Shown: piece after piece, positions 34,231 to 44,900 of the stretch
How the letters are laid out: each line of letters opens with the position of its first letter
Position numbering within the stretch: position 1 is the first letter of the stretch
Assembly (NCBI GenBank): GCA_965644315.1
Contig: CBFFRQ010000033.1
Coordinates: forward strand, 1-51,491
Length of the DNA: 51,491 nt
Direction of reading: 5' to 3'
Origin: Caecitellus pseudoparvulus
Lineage: Eukaryota; Bigyra: Bicosoecida
The notes under the pieces: model-generated
Databases searched by the model: none
Told to the model about the DNA's origin: nothing
The model's input: only the letters and a program-made list of their open reading frames with translations
Made by a program: the position numbers and the translations under genes

Positions 34231-37200
34231 ATGCAGGTAGTTGATGTTGTACAGTTTTCGGGCGTGTCGCCTGGAGCTGTCCTGGGTTGCATTCTGGGCT
34301 GCGTCCTGACCTTTGCCTTCATGAAGGGGTTGTGGGGTACCTTCGACCTCACCACCGAGTTCTTTCAGGGCATGTGGAAGACTATTCTTGGGTTGCCTGC
34401 CGTTGAAGCTGAGCCCGCAGGCCTTCCGCCGCCTCCCCCCTCGCCACGCACGTCGCCACCAGCTGAGACTGTTGACACCACTGCCACGAAGGCGACCACG
34501 GAAGCAGGGACAGGACATGATCGACGCGCCCCAGCGCCACAGGCTTCCGTTTTGGCTGCTGCCACCGGCATCGCAGGTTTGCATGTGGACACACAGCTGC
34601 ACGGAGATCACGCGAGCCAGGGGGGTGGGCCCACGTTGCACTCAGCGCCCGCCCGCCGCATGCGGTCCATCACCGGCTCCACTGGGAGCAGCTTCCCGCC
34701 GCGTGTGGGCTCCGAAGATAGCCACGCGCCAACTGGCGTTGCCGGGGAGGCTGCCGAAGGTGGCGAGGGAGGAGGGGGGCACCCCTTGCAGGTGCGCCGA
34801 TCCCCCTTGCACTTGTTGGAGGGCAGTCTGTTCCTCCTGCGTCACTTGGCTGCAGTGCGCAGCCTCATCACGAACGCCGCCGCGGCCGCTGCCCTGCGCG
34901 AAGAACCCGACGCAAGCACGCCGACCTCTGCCACACGGCGCGGTCCGAGGGATGCGCAGGGAAGGCCGCTGCCTGCGCCTGCTGCCGACGCGGCACGTGC
35001 CGTGCACTCCGCCTTCCACACCCTGCCAGGCAACGTCCTCGCAGAGCTGGCCCTGTCCCACGCGCTGCGGGTGAATGCGCCGCTGGTGGGGCAGGGAGGC
35101 GTGGGGGAGGGCATTGGTCCATTCCACCCGCCGCTGCCCATCACCACCCACCTGCTGCCGTCACTGCCTGGCCTCAAGCGAGTGCCTGAGCAAGACCACG
35201 GCCGCTCCCAGCTGGCACGTGGAGGAACACAGTTCCGCGTGGACGAAGGCGTGTTCCTCACACCGCCGTGCCACTTGAGCAAGCCGCGGCCTGCCTCCGC
35301 CAGGGCAAGGGGGGGCGGCGACGCGCGGCCTTTGTCCATCCCGGTGCCCACGTTTGTGCATGTCAGTCCGTCGGCACACAGCATCGCCGGCTGCCCACAG
35401 TCCTGGCTGACCCTGCTGTCTCGCACGTTCGGGCTGGAAATGCCGCAGCGGCAAGGCGGGCGACACGCAGTGGACATTACAGGCCGCGTCAGCCTCATGC
35501 GAGTTGGCTTTGCAGTGTACTGCAAGCAAGCATGGCTGGAACATCCGAGCGCCGCAGCGGGAGTGCGCCCCATGCAGTCTTCCTGTTCCGAGACCACTGC
35601 TCGTTTGGCGTTTTACCTGCTGACGTGCACCTTCCCGCCCCGCTGCATGTGGCTGGATGACCGTGCCGACTTGCCATCGCCGCGGGCGGCTTTCGGCCAC
35701 CTCCTGCGTGTGATCAAGACGCGTTTGAATACGTCTGTGTCATTCTGTCGAGTTGCCTTGCCCATGTCGTCAGAGGACATGGCGGGTGTCTTCTCCAAGG
35801 GGCAGGCAGCGCCGTCGACAGCCATCTTGCGCCGCCTCGGCTCACGCCCGCAGTTACAGTTCGGGCCAGCAGAGGGCTCACAAACAGAGCCTGTGGCACG
35901 CTTTGACGACGATGAGGCGATGCTCCCGTCAAACTTATGCTTCCTCCTCGTAAAGCCGGGTGTGAACGACCCTGAAGCAGCGGCAGCAGCTGGCGGTCGC
36001 GTCGCGCTCATCGTGTCGTGCGGCGGCGTAAGCAATGTCGTGGTGCGGTGGCTGCAGCCCACCGTGGCTGCTCTGCAAACTGCATTGAAGCACATCACCA
36101 GGGTCGACTTGGACCTGTCCCTGTATCATGCGACAGTGCATTCTCATGTATTTGGTGAGGCCGTGACCGATCTTCAAGTGGAAGCGCTGGCCACATCACA
36201 CGCTGTGGCTATACGGGCAGCAGCGCTGTCTGCACCCCCCAAGGCAGCCCCCACACCACGACGAGGCTTCTTTTCCTGGCTGCGTGGCTCCTCCAGTCAG
36301 CCTGCTGAGAAGCTCCCCGTGTCTGAGTTGGAGGGCGCCCGTGCCAACGATGCCTTGCACGACCCATCTCGGCAGTTCCGCCCGCCCTGGCGGAGCCCTG
36401 AGCCGACGCCTGCATACACCTTGGGCATGCCTTTGCAAGAGGCAGGCCAGCAAGCTGGTCAAGCATTTCACCCGCACAACGCTCGCATTGCGTCCGCCAA
36501 CGCGGTGGAGGAGCCACCTGGAAAAGCGCAGGGTGCCCTGCCCTTGCTGTCCCTGCTGCAGTATCACTGTGGACTCCCTCGCCATGCAGCGAGGCAGCAC
36601 ATCCTGGAGCCAGCGTCCCTTGTGCCGCCTCTGCAACAACGGCAACAAGGCGCCTCTGTCGAGGAGGTGGGCTCTGGGCAGGGGCTTGCCGGGTGCACAA
36701 ACGTCTCCTGTGTTGGTGGAACGCTGGCCTGGCTGTCAGACCCCCTGTACGCTTCAGAAGCCCTCACGGTGAGCACGTCCCTGGGCAAGTCGGGCATGGA
36801 GCACCTTTCCTTGACGGCGACGACCCATTTAGCGTACATCATGCTCGTGCAGTTTACACGAGGGGTGCTGAACCCCACCAGCGAAGTGATGCAAGCCTTC
36901 CCCTCACAGGTGGCAGTGCTGCACACTCGCTTGGCCATTGCCTTGGACTCGGGCCGCCTGGCACCCCCTGACATCTGCAACCTGCTTCGGGCACAGCCGG
37001 TGGCAGGTGTGGTGGGGCGCGCGCCTCCCAAAGGCAGCCCAGGACGAGAGGACAACCCGCGAGGCTTGTCAGCAGCCGCCCTGGCTGAGCCGTCCCTTCC
37101 TGAGTTGCTGGACCTCACCACGCGAGCACACTCTCGACTGCAGCAGGAACTGGAAGGAGGCACGCATGTTGGTGGCTCTGATTCAGACGCTGCGTCTGTG

Positions 37201-37287
37201 CAGCAGCTGGCAGGGGCAGAGCCAGGCACAGCCACATCGCCTGTGCTGGCTGCAGCTGACCCCGCGGACACACTCCTCGTGACTTGA
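34231..37287 (+). CDS. Unknown protein with an N-terminal membrane anchor
   Basis: An intronless ORF of 1,018 aa from the ATG at 34231; the frame is open to 34189 but only with a TTG. A single hydrophobic segment near residues 13-32 (VSPGAVLGCILGCVLTFAFM) suggests an N-terminal signal anchor. It is followed by a Pro/Ser/Thr-rich linker and then folded-looking segments: SPLHLLEGSLFLLRHLAAV; SWLTLLSRTFGLEMPQ; AFGHLLRVIKTRLNTSVSF; CFLLVKPGVNDPEAA; VALIVSCGGVSNVVVRWL; and LSLTATTHLAYIMLVQFTRG near the C-terminus. I do not recognise the family. The C-terminal part faintly recalls acyltransferases of the wax-synthase/DGAT type, but the HHxxxDG motif is absent and I do not claim it. It lies 255 bp after the CSPP1-like gene and converges on DHHC-2 with a 98-bp gap. 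Confidence 0.6.
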   Translation: MQVVDVVQFSGVSPGAVLGCILGCVLTFAFMKGLWGTFDLTTEFFQGMWKTILGLPAVEAEPAGLPPPPPSPRTSPPAETVDTTATKATTEAGTGHDRRAPAPQASVLAAATGIAGLHVDTQLHGDHASQGGGPTLHSAPARRMRSITGSTGSSFPPRVGSEDSHAPTGVAGEAAEGGEGGGGHPLQVRRSPLHLLEGSLFLLRHLAAVRSLITNAAAAAALREEPDASTPTSATRRGPRDAQGRPLPAPAADAARAVHSAFHTLPGNVLAELALSHALRVNAPLVGQGGVGEGIGPFHPPLPITTHLLPSLPGLKRVPEQDHGRSQLARGGTQFRVDEGVFLTPPCHLSKPRPASARARGGGDARPLSIPVPTFVHVSPSAHSIAGCPQSWLTLLSRTFGLEMPQRQGGRHAVDITGRVSLMRVGFAVYCKQAWLEHPSAAAGVRPMQSSCSETTARLAFYLLTCTFPPRCMWLDDRADLPSPRAAFGHLLRVIKTRLNTSVSFCRVALPMSSEDMAGVFSKGQAAPSTAILRRLGSRPQLQFGPAEGSQTEPVARFDDDEAMLPSNLCFLLVKPGVNDPEAAAAAGGRVALIVSCGGVSNVVVRWLQPTVAALQTALKHITRVDLDLSLYHATVHSHVFGEAVTDLQVEALATSHAVAIRAAALSAPPKAAPTPRRGFFSWLRGSSSQPAEKLPVSELEGARANDALHDPSRQFRPPWRSPEPTPAYTLGMPLQEAGQQAGQAFHPHNARIASANAVEEPPGKAQGALPLLSLLQYHCGLPRHAARQHILEPASLVPPLQQRQQGASVEEVGSGQGLAGCTNVSCVGGTLAWLSDPLYASEALTVSTSLGKSGMEHLSLTATTHLAYIMLVQFTRGVLNPTSEVMQAFPSQVAVLHTRLAIALDSGRLAPPDICNLLRAQPVAGVVGRAPPKGSPGREDNPRGLSAAALAEPSLPELLDLTTRAHSRLQQELEGGTHVGGSDSDAASVQQLAGAEPGTATSPVLAAADPADTLLVT

Positions 37288-37385
37288 GCCGCCTTCAGTG
37301 ATGCTTGGAGACTGGCGGCGCAATGCATGTTTTGTATGTCCGCAGCAGTTGCATTGAAGCTTGGAACGCAGGCCAGGGGGGCTTG

Positions 37386-38286
37386 CTACCTGATTGCAGC
37401 CGATTCCCCAGACATCATCCAGACCAGGGAGCCGATGCCAGTGACGCCAAGCAATGTGCACATGGAGTACAAGAAGACGTAGAAGAAGAAGAGGTTGTTA
37501 CCCGCCACTGCCTTGCCCATCCAAGGGCAGTGGTGGTCATACTCCCGCACACACACTCCATTCGCACTGCAGTGGATGGCACCTCGGCTCCGCCAAGTGT
37601 TGCAGTGCCCACACAAGGCGTGGTCGAACTCCCCACGCTCCATCAGCTGCAGGCGCTGGTCCTCGGCCTCTTCCGGGGATTGTGCCGGCAAGATCCCAGG
37701 GTTTGACCAGGACACGAGGGCCAGGGAGCCAAAGGTGACCAGCATGAGCAGCGCCTGCACCACCACCAGTGCGATGTGCAAGACGGGCGCGACGAAGATG
37801 AGGAACAAGATGGACGGCACTGACACAAGGCCCCAGGTGACGGTGTTGCAGGGCCAATCAGGGCCGATGAGACCTGTGGAAGGCGAAGAGGGCGCACAAC
37901 GTCCAGCTTGGCGGCCCTCACGGCAAGAGCAGGTCGCCACACCACTCACAGATGAATGGGAAGTAACTTCGCAGGCCCGTTGCGTGCACTGAGCCGCAGA
38001 GCAGGCGGTTATTGCCGACCATCTTGCCACAGCAAAAACACGTGGCTGCCCCAGTGCTTGGCAACGTGCCCCTGGAGTACTGTGCCCAGTATGGACTGTC
38101 TTTGTACTTGGCCGGCACACCGTGCCTGCCTTCCGCGGAATTCGAGGCGGAGGAGGGCATGTCACTGCCTTGCCCAGCTTCAACGGGATGCTGCTCCAGG
38201 ACATGGGCGTCCATCCTTCGAATCTCGTGAGGAGATGAATCGGTCTCCTCGCTCGTTTGCAGCAGGGGATCGCTTGAGCTCAACAT
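37386..38286 (-). CDS. DHHC-type palmitoyltransferase
   Basis: Exons 38286-37950 and 37873-37386 (76-nt intron, phase 1) give 274 aa. The splice restores YFPFICLIGPDWPCNTVTWG, typical of the first membrane segment of these enzymes. Membrane helices follow at about residues 115-165 (SVPSILFLIFVAPVLHIALV; LLMLVTFGSLALVSW) with SNPGILP, the usual DPG-like loop. The Cys-rich domain reads LCGHC, then IHCSANGVCVREYDHHCPW, so the catalytic DHHC is intact. One usual ligand Cys is Asn, and the normal NCIG after PWVG is KAVAG. A last helix pair, NLFFFYVFLYSMCTLLGVTG and onward, ends the protein. Family members S-palmitoylate membrane proteins, usually in the Golgi/ER. The N-terminal exon also has its own FCCGKMVGNNRLLCG cysteine cluster. 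The gene is divergent from the SAP30BP-like gene. Confidence 0.88.
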
Positions 38287-38533
38287 GCGCTGCGTCGGCT
38301 GGTCTCTGGCAACGCCTTGCCAGTCTCTGCCTCCCGCAAAGTCAATCTGCAAGCTGAAACAAACATAGACCTACCCCGCCGAGCATAGTCTGTTCGAATG
38401 AAGGAACTTTCATGTCGCTGCAGGCTCTTCCGGTTGAGCACCGCCGTGATTTGTGCGCTGATTACTCTTGCTCCGGCCGCCGGGAAGGGACTGCGTTTAG
38501 GGAGGCCTCCCCTGAGGCACGCCACACGAAGCC

Positions 38534-39382
38534 ATGCAAGGGAGCGGTGGCCTGGTGGACTACGGCACTGATTCCAGTTCTGACTCCGACAGTGGTGATG
38601 GGGAGGTGGTGCTGGGGCGCACAACGCCGCTCGCGGCTCGTGCTGGCGCTGAGCCGAATTCCGCACAGGCAGCAGCTGCGCCACAGCCCACGTCACAAGC
38701 TGTTCCTGCAGACGCAGCAGCTGCCTCAAGTGATGCCAGCATGCAGACTCGCGAAAGTGAATCTGAGCAGCCTGCATTGCATGCTTTGGAGGGCCCAAGC
38801 ATGCCTGCTCCAGCTCCTGCGGGACCCTCGATCGCAGCGCAGCTTGGAGCGCGCTTCGAGCGCTTTGCACAGCTGACTGCGCAAGGGCACGACCTAGTGG
38901 ACAGCTTGAAGCAGCGCAAGATTGCTGTGCGCCCACCTCATGACGCTGCCACGGCGGGCGTCGAAGAGTACTGCAGCACACTGCCCTTCTCCGCACCGCA
39001 AGAGACCTGGGCCAGGCCCACACATGACCACCTGCACCAACAGGCACTGCGTGACCGTGCGGATCTGGAACGCCTTCGGGCAGCATTTCCCCACCTGCGA
39101 TCACAGGGCGCCTTTCACAGCAGCGGTTGGCGTCAAGCTTTGGTTTTCATGTCATCTCCCACTGCGACCAATGCGGTTGAGGGGTTTGGGCGACAAGCCT
39201 CTCTCCGGCCCCTGGCAGTTGCTGCACGGCACGCAGCGTGTGTGCAGCGCGGTCACGAGCAGTTGCACTCAGTTGTTGTGGGAACTGTGCATCAAACACG
39301 TGAGCGTTGTCGCCAATCGGTTGTGGGTCGCTGGGCAGCCGGGGCGGCCCTTGCACCGCCACGCTCGTGGAAGGCTGGTTGA
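38534..39382 (+). CDS. SAP30BP/HCNGP-like nuclear protein (3' end uncertain)
   Basis: The ORF starts at the ATG at 38534 with MQGSGGLVDYGTDSSSDSDS, the acidic Tyr-containing start of SAP30BP-type proteins. After a low-complexity stretch comes a segment matching the HCNGP domain in pattern: ARFERFAQLTAQGHDLVDSL, then VEEYCSTLPF, then HQQALRDRADLERLRA. Family members are nuclear regulators of transcription and splicing. The last 80 codons (from about 39147) overlap coding sequence of the opposite-strand gene and do not look like the family. The real gene may therefore splice out or end near 39110. Length is 282 aa as drawn. Confidence 0.55.
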   Translation: MQGSGGLVDYGTDSSSDSDSGDGEVVLGRTTPLAARAGAEPNSAQAAAAPQPTSQAVPADAAAASSDASMQTRESESEQPALHALEGPSMPAPAPAGPSIAAQLGARFERFAQLTAQGHDLVDSLKQRKIAVRPPHDAATAGVEEYCSTLPFSAPQETWARPTHDHLHQQALRDRADLERLRAAFPHLRSQGAFHSSGWRQALVFMSSPTATNAVEGFGRQASLRPLAVAARHAACVQRGHEQLHSVVVGTVHQTRERCRQSVVGRWAAGAALAPPRSWKAG

Positions 39383-40210
39383 TGCGCAATGCGGCCTTGG
39401 CTGTGCGGTTGTGAGCCTGCTTCGCACGCCAAGTGTACTCCCACGCCGGGACGTCCACCATGTATGCCTGAGTGGAGTGCACCTGCCCGCCCACAGGCGA
39501 CGTCGCCCCCCAAGCGCCCTGCTGCGTCACGTCCACCTGGGGAGGGAATGCATACTGCCCCAGCCTGCGTGCCGAGCGGCTCTGACTCGTGTGGGAACCC
39601 ACCCTGCATGCCACACTCGTAGCAGCCGACGTTGGCTGCCCGTTTCCAGCCAGCACCTCCCCTGCCTCAGCCAGGGAGGCTGGCTGCGTTGCGGCATTGT
39701 ACCAAGTTCGCAGAGAGGACAGCGCCCAAAAGTTCGCGGTGGCTGAGCAGCGCGGCCGAATAGAGTCCGCACGATCAACCAGACGCTGGCCAGCATCCAG
39801 CATGCGCGTTTCCTCATGCGACCTCTTCCGCCTCTCAAGCAGTGCGCTGGAAACTGAGCGGCGTGCGGTCGCCTTGGCATCTTCTTGGGCAACGCGCACG
39901 TTTCGTGCTGCGCGTTCTACATCGTACCGAAGCCGCCGAATCTGAGCACAGAAGGAGGTGGGGAACATGTTCAGTGGATCTGTTTCAGAGTTTCTACGCA
40001 GTTCCTTACCTTTGCCTCTGAGCGGGCATGCTGCTGATGCAGCTTTCTCAACGCAGGCAAAGCCGCCGCACTGAGTGGCATGCGGCCTGTGCCAGCAGCC
40101 AAACCAAACCCAGCAGGAGGAACGGGCACTTCAGCCCCGCTCTGCTTCAGCTTGGGATTGAGTACTGCCTCTGGCACAAAGTGCCGCTGAAGGGTGGCGT
40201 GGCTGGACAT
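39147..40210 (-). CDS. Hypothetical coiled-coil protein
   Basis: Two exons, 40210-40010 and 39941-39147, with a 68-nt GT-AG intron in phase 0, give 331 aa. The join reads RKLHQQHARSEAK/IRRLRYDVERAARN. This continues one amphipathic helix, which supports the splice. The helical region (about residues 45-130) is rich in Arg, Glu and Ala and looks like a coiled coil. The rest contains WALSSLRTWYNAATQPASL and VPAWEYTWRAKQAHNRTAK. I do not recognise a family. Its 3' end overlaps, on the opposite strand, the drawn end of the SAP30BP-like ORF. Confidence 0.6.
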
Positions 40211-40456
40211 GTTTGGCGCTGGTCTACCGAGGGCGTGTTGACTCCGGTTCAATTTCCGCAGGGCGCGGCTTTCAGTCCACACCAGAGCACCAGCAACGTA
40301 GAGGAGCGCACGGGAGTAAAGTTGGATACAGTCACCGTCCTATCTGTGGCAGGTCGCGGGGCTAAGTCAATTGGTGGGGATGTCGACAAACGACCCAGGT
40401 GCGCGGAAAGTGCGAAGAGAGCATGCATTGCTGCGACGCTCCGCACCGCCGTGGAT

Positions 40457-41593
40457 TCACTGGCTCGCAAGCCACCACATGATGAGCGGCTGCAGCCCAC
40501 CGGCAGCGAGAATGGCGTAGTTTCGGTTGGGGTTGCTTGCCGTGCCAGGTGGCACGGCTGCCTGTAGCGTCTGCACCAGGAAGAATGCCATGGCAGCTGA
40601 GGTGTACAGCAGAGCTACATAGAACCCAATGCTCCCCAGCAGCAAGAAGGCCAGCGTGGAGAGCACGATGCCGACGTACTTGTAGCCGCCCAGCGCCACG
40701 AGGTCGAGGAGAGGCGGAGGGGTGGCGGCGGCGAGGAAGAGGCCGAGGCGCAGGGCGCCCAGCTCAAGGAGCTGCGTGACCAGGGCGGCAGAGGTGGCAT
40801 TCACCAGCGTCTCTGGCGTGAACTGTGTCTGTGTGCCGTGTGCGACGCCTGTGAGCAGGACGAACGTGACCAGCGCCATGCACGGAATGTACAGGTCAGG
40901 CGCGTTGGGGTCGGCAACTGGCAGCACAGGTGCTTCCGGCTCTTGTTCAAAGCCGTCTTTTGCGTGCCTTGCCCACTTGCGCTTGCGGAAGGGGAAGAGC
41001 AGTGTCTGCAGGCACAGGGAGACAAAGCAGAGGGTTTCAACGCTGAAACGCTGGCAGACACGTGACGGCTGCCGCGGGCGTGCACCCGTGCGCAGCATGA
41101 CACACCTTGAGGCGCTCGATTACGAAGTTATTGTTCACCTGAAAGTACACTTGCAGTGACAGCCACAGCGCTTGTGCACCTGTGGAGTCGAGTCGCCCCG
41201 GCCGTTGAGCAGCCGGTGCACAGCAGTGCGAGCGTGAAACTCACCTGGCACGTACTGCGCAGCAAGGGACTGCGCCTGTGCGAGGCCAGCCCGCGCTGCC
41301 ATTTGCCCCGCCGCAGCTGCAACATCAGATGAACCTTCTCCTCCGAACAGCCCCGATGCCATGCTGCCTTGCGCTGGCCTGTGGTGCATGCCGACGCCCA
41401 CGCCTGACGGGCTCGCGGCCGCTGGCGCGGGCGGCGGGCCGAAGCCACTGCCCGGCTGCCGTGGGGCTGCAGCAGGGGCAGGAGCAGGCGCAGTCGGTGC
41501 CTGGCCAGGATTGAACATGCTCGGCTGTCCTGTAAAGCCACCTTGGTGTGCAGGGAACCCTTGCTGCTGGGCGCCCATGTGTGGCGCTGCCAT
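40457..41593 (-). CDS. YIF1: YIF1, Yip1-interacting Golgi/ER membrane protein
   Basis: Exons 41593-41245, 41179-41106 and 41050-40457 (introns 65 and 55 nt) give 338 aa. The N-terminal half is a cytosolic Pro/Gly/Ala/Gln-rich tail. After splicing comes VYFQVNNNFVIERLKRFSVE, then TLLFPFRKRKWA, and then the diagnostic NAPDLYIPCMALVTFVLLTG, GGYKYVGIVLSTLAFLLLGS and ILAAGGLQPLIMWWLAS. These match YIF1A/B with its Yip1-type multi-spanning domain of about five helices. YIF1 acts with YIP1 and Rab GTPases in ER-to-Golgi vesicle traffic. Phase and family conservation both support the three-exon model. Confidence 0.92.
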
Positions 41594-41984
41594 GCCTCCT
41601 TGACACCTTTGCAGCCGCGTTCCCCAAGACCCAACAAAACGAACAAGCAGTACTCCCACTTTGGGGGGGAAGTATTGCCCGTAAACCGTCTTCTGCCGAG
41701 GAACGCGGTTGGATTGTGACCAGGGATTGTCAGGGTGTCCGGCTCCGTACCCCCCGGGGGGACGCCACTCTACGTGCTTGTAGGTTAGGTGGAGCTGAAG
41801 CAACGCGTTTTTAGTCTGAATTTTCAAAATTGACTCTCATACTGCACTGCAACGTATTCTCCAAGTGTTCTAGTTGCCTCTGAACGTGTTCTTGTTTTCG
41901 GGACTTCCAGGTGTCGTGAGATACGGGCTTATGTGCATTTCCCCCCTGGCGTTACACAGGCGTTTCGGGCACCCTACACCTAAA
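41594..41984. promoter_or_regulatory. Divergent intergenic region, YIF1 / transposase gene
   Basis: 391 bp between divergent genes. The part near 41800-41870 is noticeably more AT-rich than its surroundings and includes AAAATTGA at 41826-41833. I did not find an inverted terminal repeat by eye that pairs with the sequence after 49113. Confidence 0.3.
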
Positions 41985-44900
41985 ATGTCATCAGCTGGCC
42001 AGAAAGGCATCACCCACACATACGTGAAGCATGTTGCAGGCATGAAATCATCTTCAGTGCCCTTTGGCGCTTTGACTTCTCGTCGCCTCGCCCAGATCAT
42101 GCTCAATTCCATGAAGAGGCCTGGTTTGAAATCACAGAGGCTCACATCCAGAGGCAGTTTGCCTGCCACAGTCGACTTGACACAAGTCTCGAGCGTGATC
42201 AGGGGCTGCAAAGTTCAATGGAACTCTCACACGCTCGGTGAGGGTGTCTCAAAGGCCCGGATTGCTGCTCTGGCGTCGTCCATCCTGTCACTGGCCGGAG
42301 AGGATGCGTTGCAGGTCACAGATGACCCTCCCGAGGACGCAAGCTACGACACAGTGCACCTCATGTCAAGCGGGGGAACATACCTACTTCCTGTAGATAC
42401 CTGGGACTCGATAATCTTCGCCTTGGCACAGGATGGCGGCTTCTACAAGGGAAAGCGTGGTGCTGGCTTCCTGCTCGACGAAGTAGGTCGCCATTTGCGG
42501 CTCCTTAGTGCTCAGGTCTGCACCTAGCTTGCTCTGCTTGCAGGCAAAGAAGCTTAATCTGACAGGAAAGCACCCATGGGCAATCAAAGCGGGGGAAATC
42601 CAGAGCTTCGTCGCTGCAGGCGCAAGCGCAGTCCATCGCAGAGCACAGGAGTCCTCACGTCGTCCCATTGGTTGGAAACAGGCTCAAGTCGCACAGGAAG
42701 TTGTCAAACTCCTTGGAGTCGAAGTGCTTACACTCTTGAGTGAGGGCCACAGCAGCCTCGGGGCTGTGGAGCCGAGACACTGTGCATCCTTGGCCGGAGG
42801 AGCAGCGGGCCAAGCACGTGCTTCTCGCAAGTCGTCCAGGCTGCAGGCAGCCACAGCTGAGGATTCAGACGACGCGGATATTGAACTTCCAGGGGCTAGA
42901 GAGGAAACTGTCATCGAGACACGGCGGTTTGGGAGCTCTGCAGCGCCCAGTCCAGCCACGGGGGCAGGCGGAGGCACAGAGGCAGAGGCCACTCCCCAAC
43001 AAGTGGTGGAGCCCGCGACCGGAGCACACGCAGCGGTGCTCCTCAAGGCTCTAGACTTCCAGAAGCTCTGCCTTTCTGATTCAAGCTCTGTGGCTGCACT
43101 CGGAGGCGCTGGTGGAGGGCAACCGGCAGCGATCGAGGCGGTGCTGGGGGGCCGAGCAAGCCCACAGCCTCACCACGCCCAGGTACTTCAAAGAACCCCT
43201 GCAGGGAAGCACTCGCTTGTTATTTCGCCCCTGGATGACGATCAAGCGGATCTTCTCGGCTTGCTGACAGGCACTTTGCAGGGAGTTGTCCTCCTGGCGA
43301 GCCCTTGTCCATCACGGCATTGGGCAAAGGTGTCGCGCCTGCTACAAAGTGGACTAGCAGCGTGCATCTTGCCCTCCGATGAAGTTGATTGCGACTGTGA
43401 GGTGGCGCGCAAGCTTGCAGTCGGAAAAGTGCCCTCATTCGGGGACTGCGTCGCCACCTGTGCGTCGGCTGGTGACATGGTCCCCAGCGATGCCGCACTC
43501 CATCCAAGCTTGACGCAAGGGGCCGTGATAGTTGCGTCCATCCCACAGGCGATGCAGTTCTTCTCGACAACTTCATCGACACGTGAACATAGAAAGCTTG
43601 CGGCACTAGTCATGAACCTGCCTGCGGGTCCTTTGCCACTCATGCAAGTCGACAGTGACCCACTGAGGCAGCTGAGCCAGGCTGCCCAAGCAGCAAGCAT
43701 CCCTGTTCTCGCCACGAGCACCGTAGCTGCACCAGGCACCGTGCCTCGCATCCTTTCGTACCTGCACCTTGTTCCAGAGCACACTACCATTGCCAGGCGC
43801 AGTGTCCGGACTGCAGTGCAGCTGCATGTGATCCAAGAGCCACTGGCCGGGGGCAGCAGCGGATCACGCCCAAGGTCTGCTGCAGCAGCAACGAAGCATC
43901 ACTCTTTTGATGAAGTTTTCAAGCTTTTAGCTCAGTTCCAGAGCTTCGAAAGGGTGCTTTTTGTGTGCCGAGACGAAGCCACGACAAACGCGCTGGACAG
44001 GCGTGTCCGCAAAGCTCTGGCGCGAAGTGACACGGAAGCCCTTGAGCCCCAAAGCTCTGGTGGGTCGCCCCAAACACAACAAGGCCTCTGCGTGAGCGTG
44101 AGCCCAACGTCTGTGGCGTTGGACATGCCGCTTCACGCGTACGATTGCGTCATTGTCCATCACTTCCCAGGAGACCTGGCCACCCTTGCCGAGCTTGCAG
44201 CCAAGTGTGCAGTGGACGTACCTGGACACATGTACGTGTTTTTTAACGAATCTGAAGCTTCAAGGGTCAGTGCTGGCATGGAGGAAGATGGTGCACAGGC
44301 AGGTGACCTTCTTGCCTTCAACTTGGCCAAGAGCTGGGCAGAGCTTCACGAGGGAAGGCCAGACAGGGATGCGTGGGCTGGGCTGGCTGCCTAACTGGAC
44401 TTGGGCCTGAGTCCGGTTGCCCTCTTTGACAGCGACGCCACAAGCACCAGCTCAGAGGGTGGCATGGCCAGTAGCCCTTGCTCCCACGTCGAGACTCCTT
44501 CACCTGTGCTGCTGGACTTTGCACGCGTAATTGAGGCCATCCGCTCGAGCCTGCAGCTCAACCCAGACCTTGAGCTGACTCTCGGCAATGTGTTTAGCTT
44601 GGCAAGCATCGGCAAGCTCCCCAACGAAGCAGATAAGCACTGCGTTTTGGAGAACAGGGAAGCCTTGACCCGCTTGCGAGATGTGCTGGCAGCAACCAGA
44701 CACGTTGGGGTGGCGCCTTTGGATGTCAAGCGCGCCGTGAGAGCTGCGTCTCATCAAGGGGCGCTCATCTTGAAGGAGCACCGGCACCATAGCCGAGTGA
44801 CTCTAGCGCATGCGACTGCTCAGGCCACCGTCATCCAGGTCCGACTATCCCGTGTGGACGGGACTCCCAGGACAGACACCATAGTCTCCAGCGTCCTGCC

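Noticed and set aside
44392-44394. TAA as programmed stop-codon readthrough between helicase-like and transposase ORFs
   Set aside because: A well-formed 60-nt intron containing the stop explains the shared frame more simply and fits intron sizes in this window.
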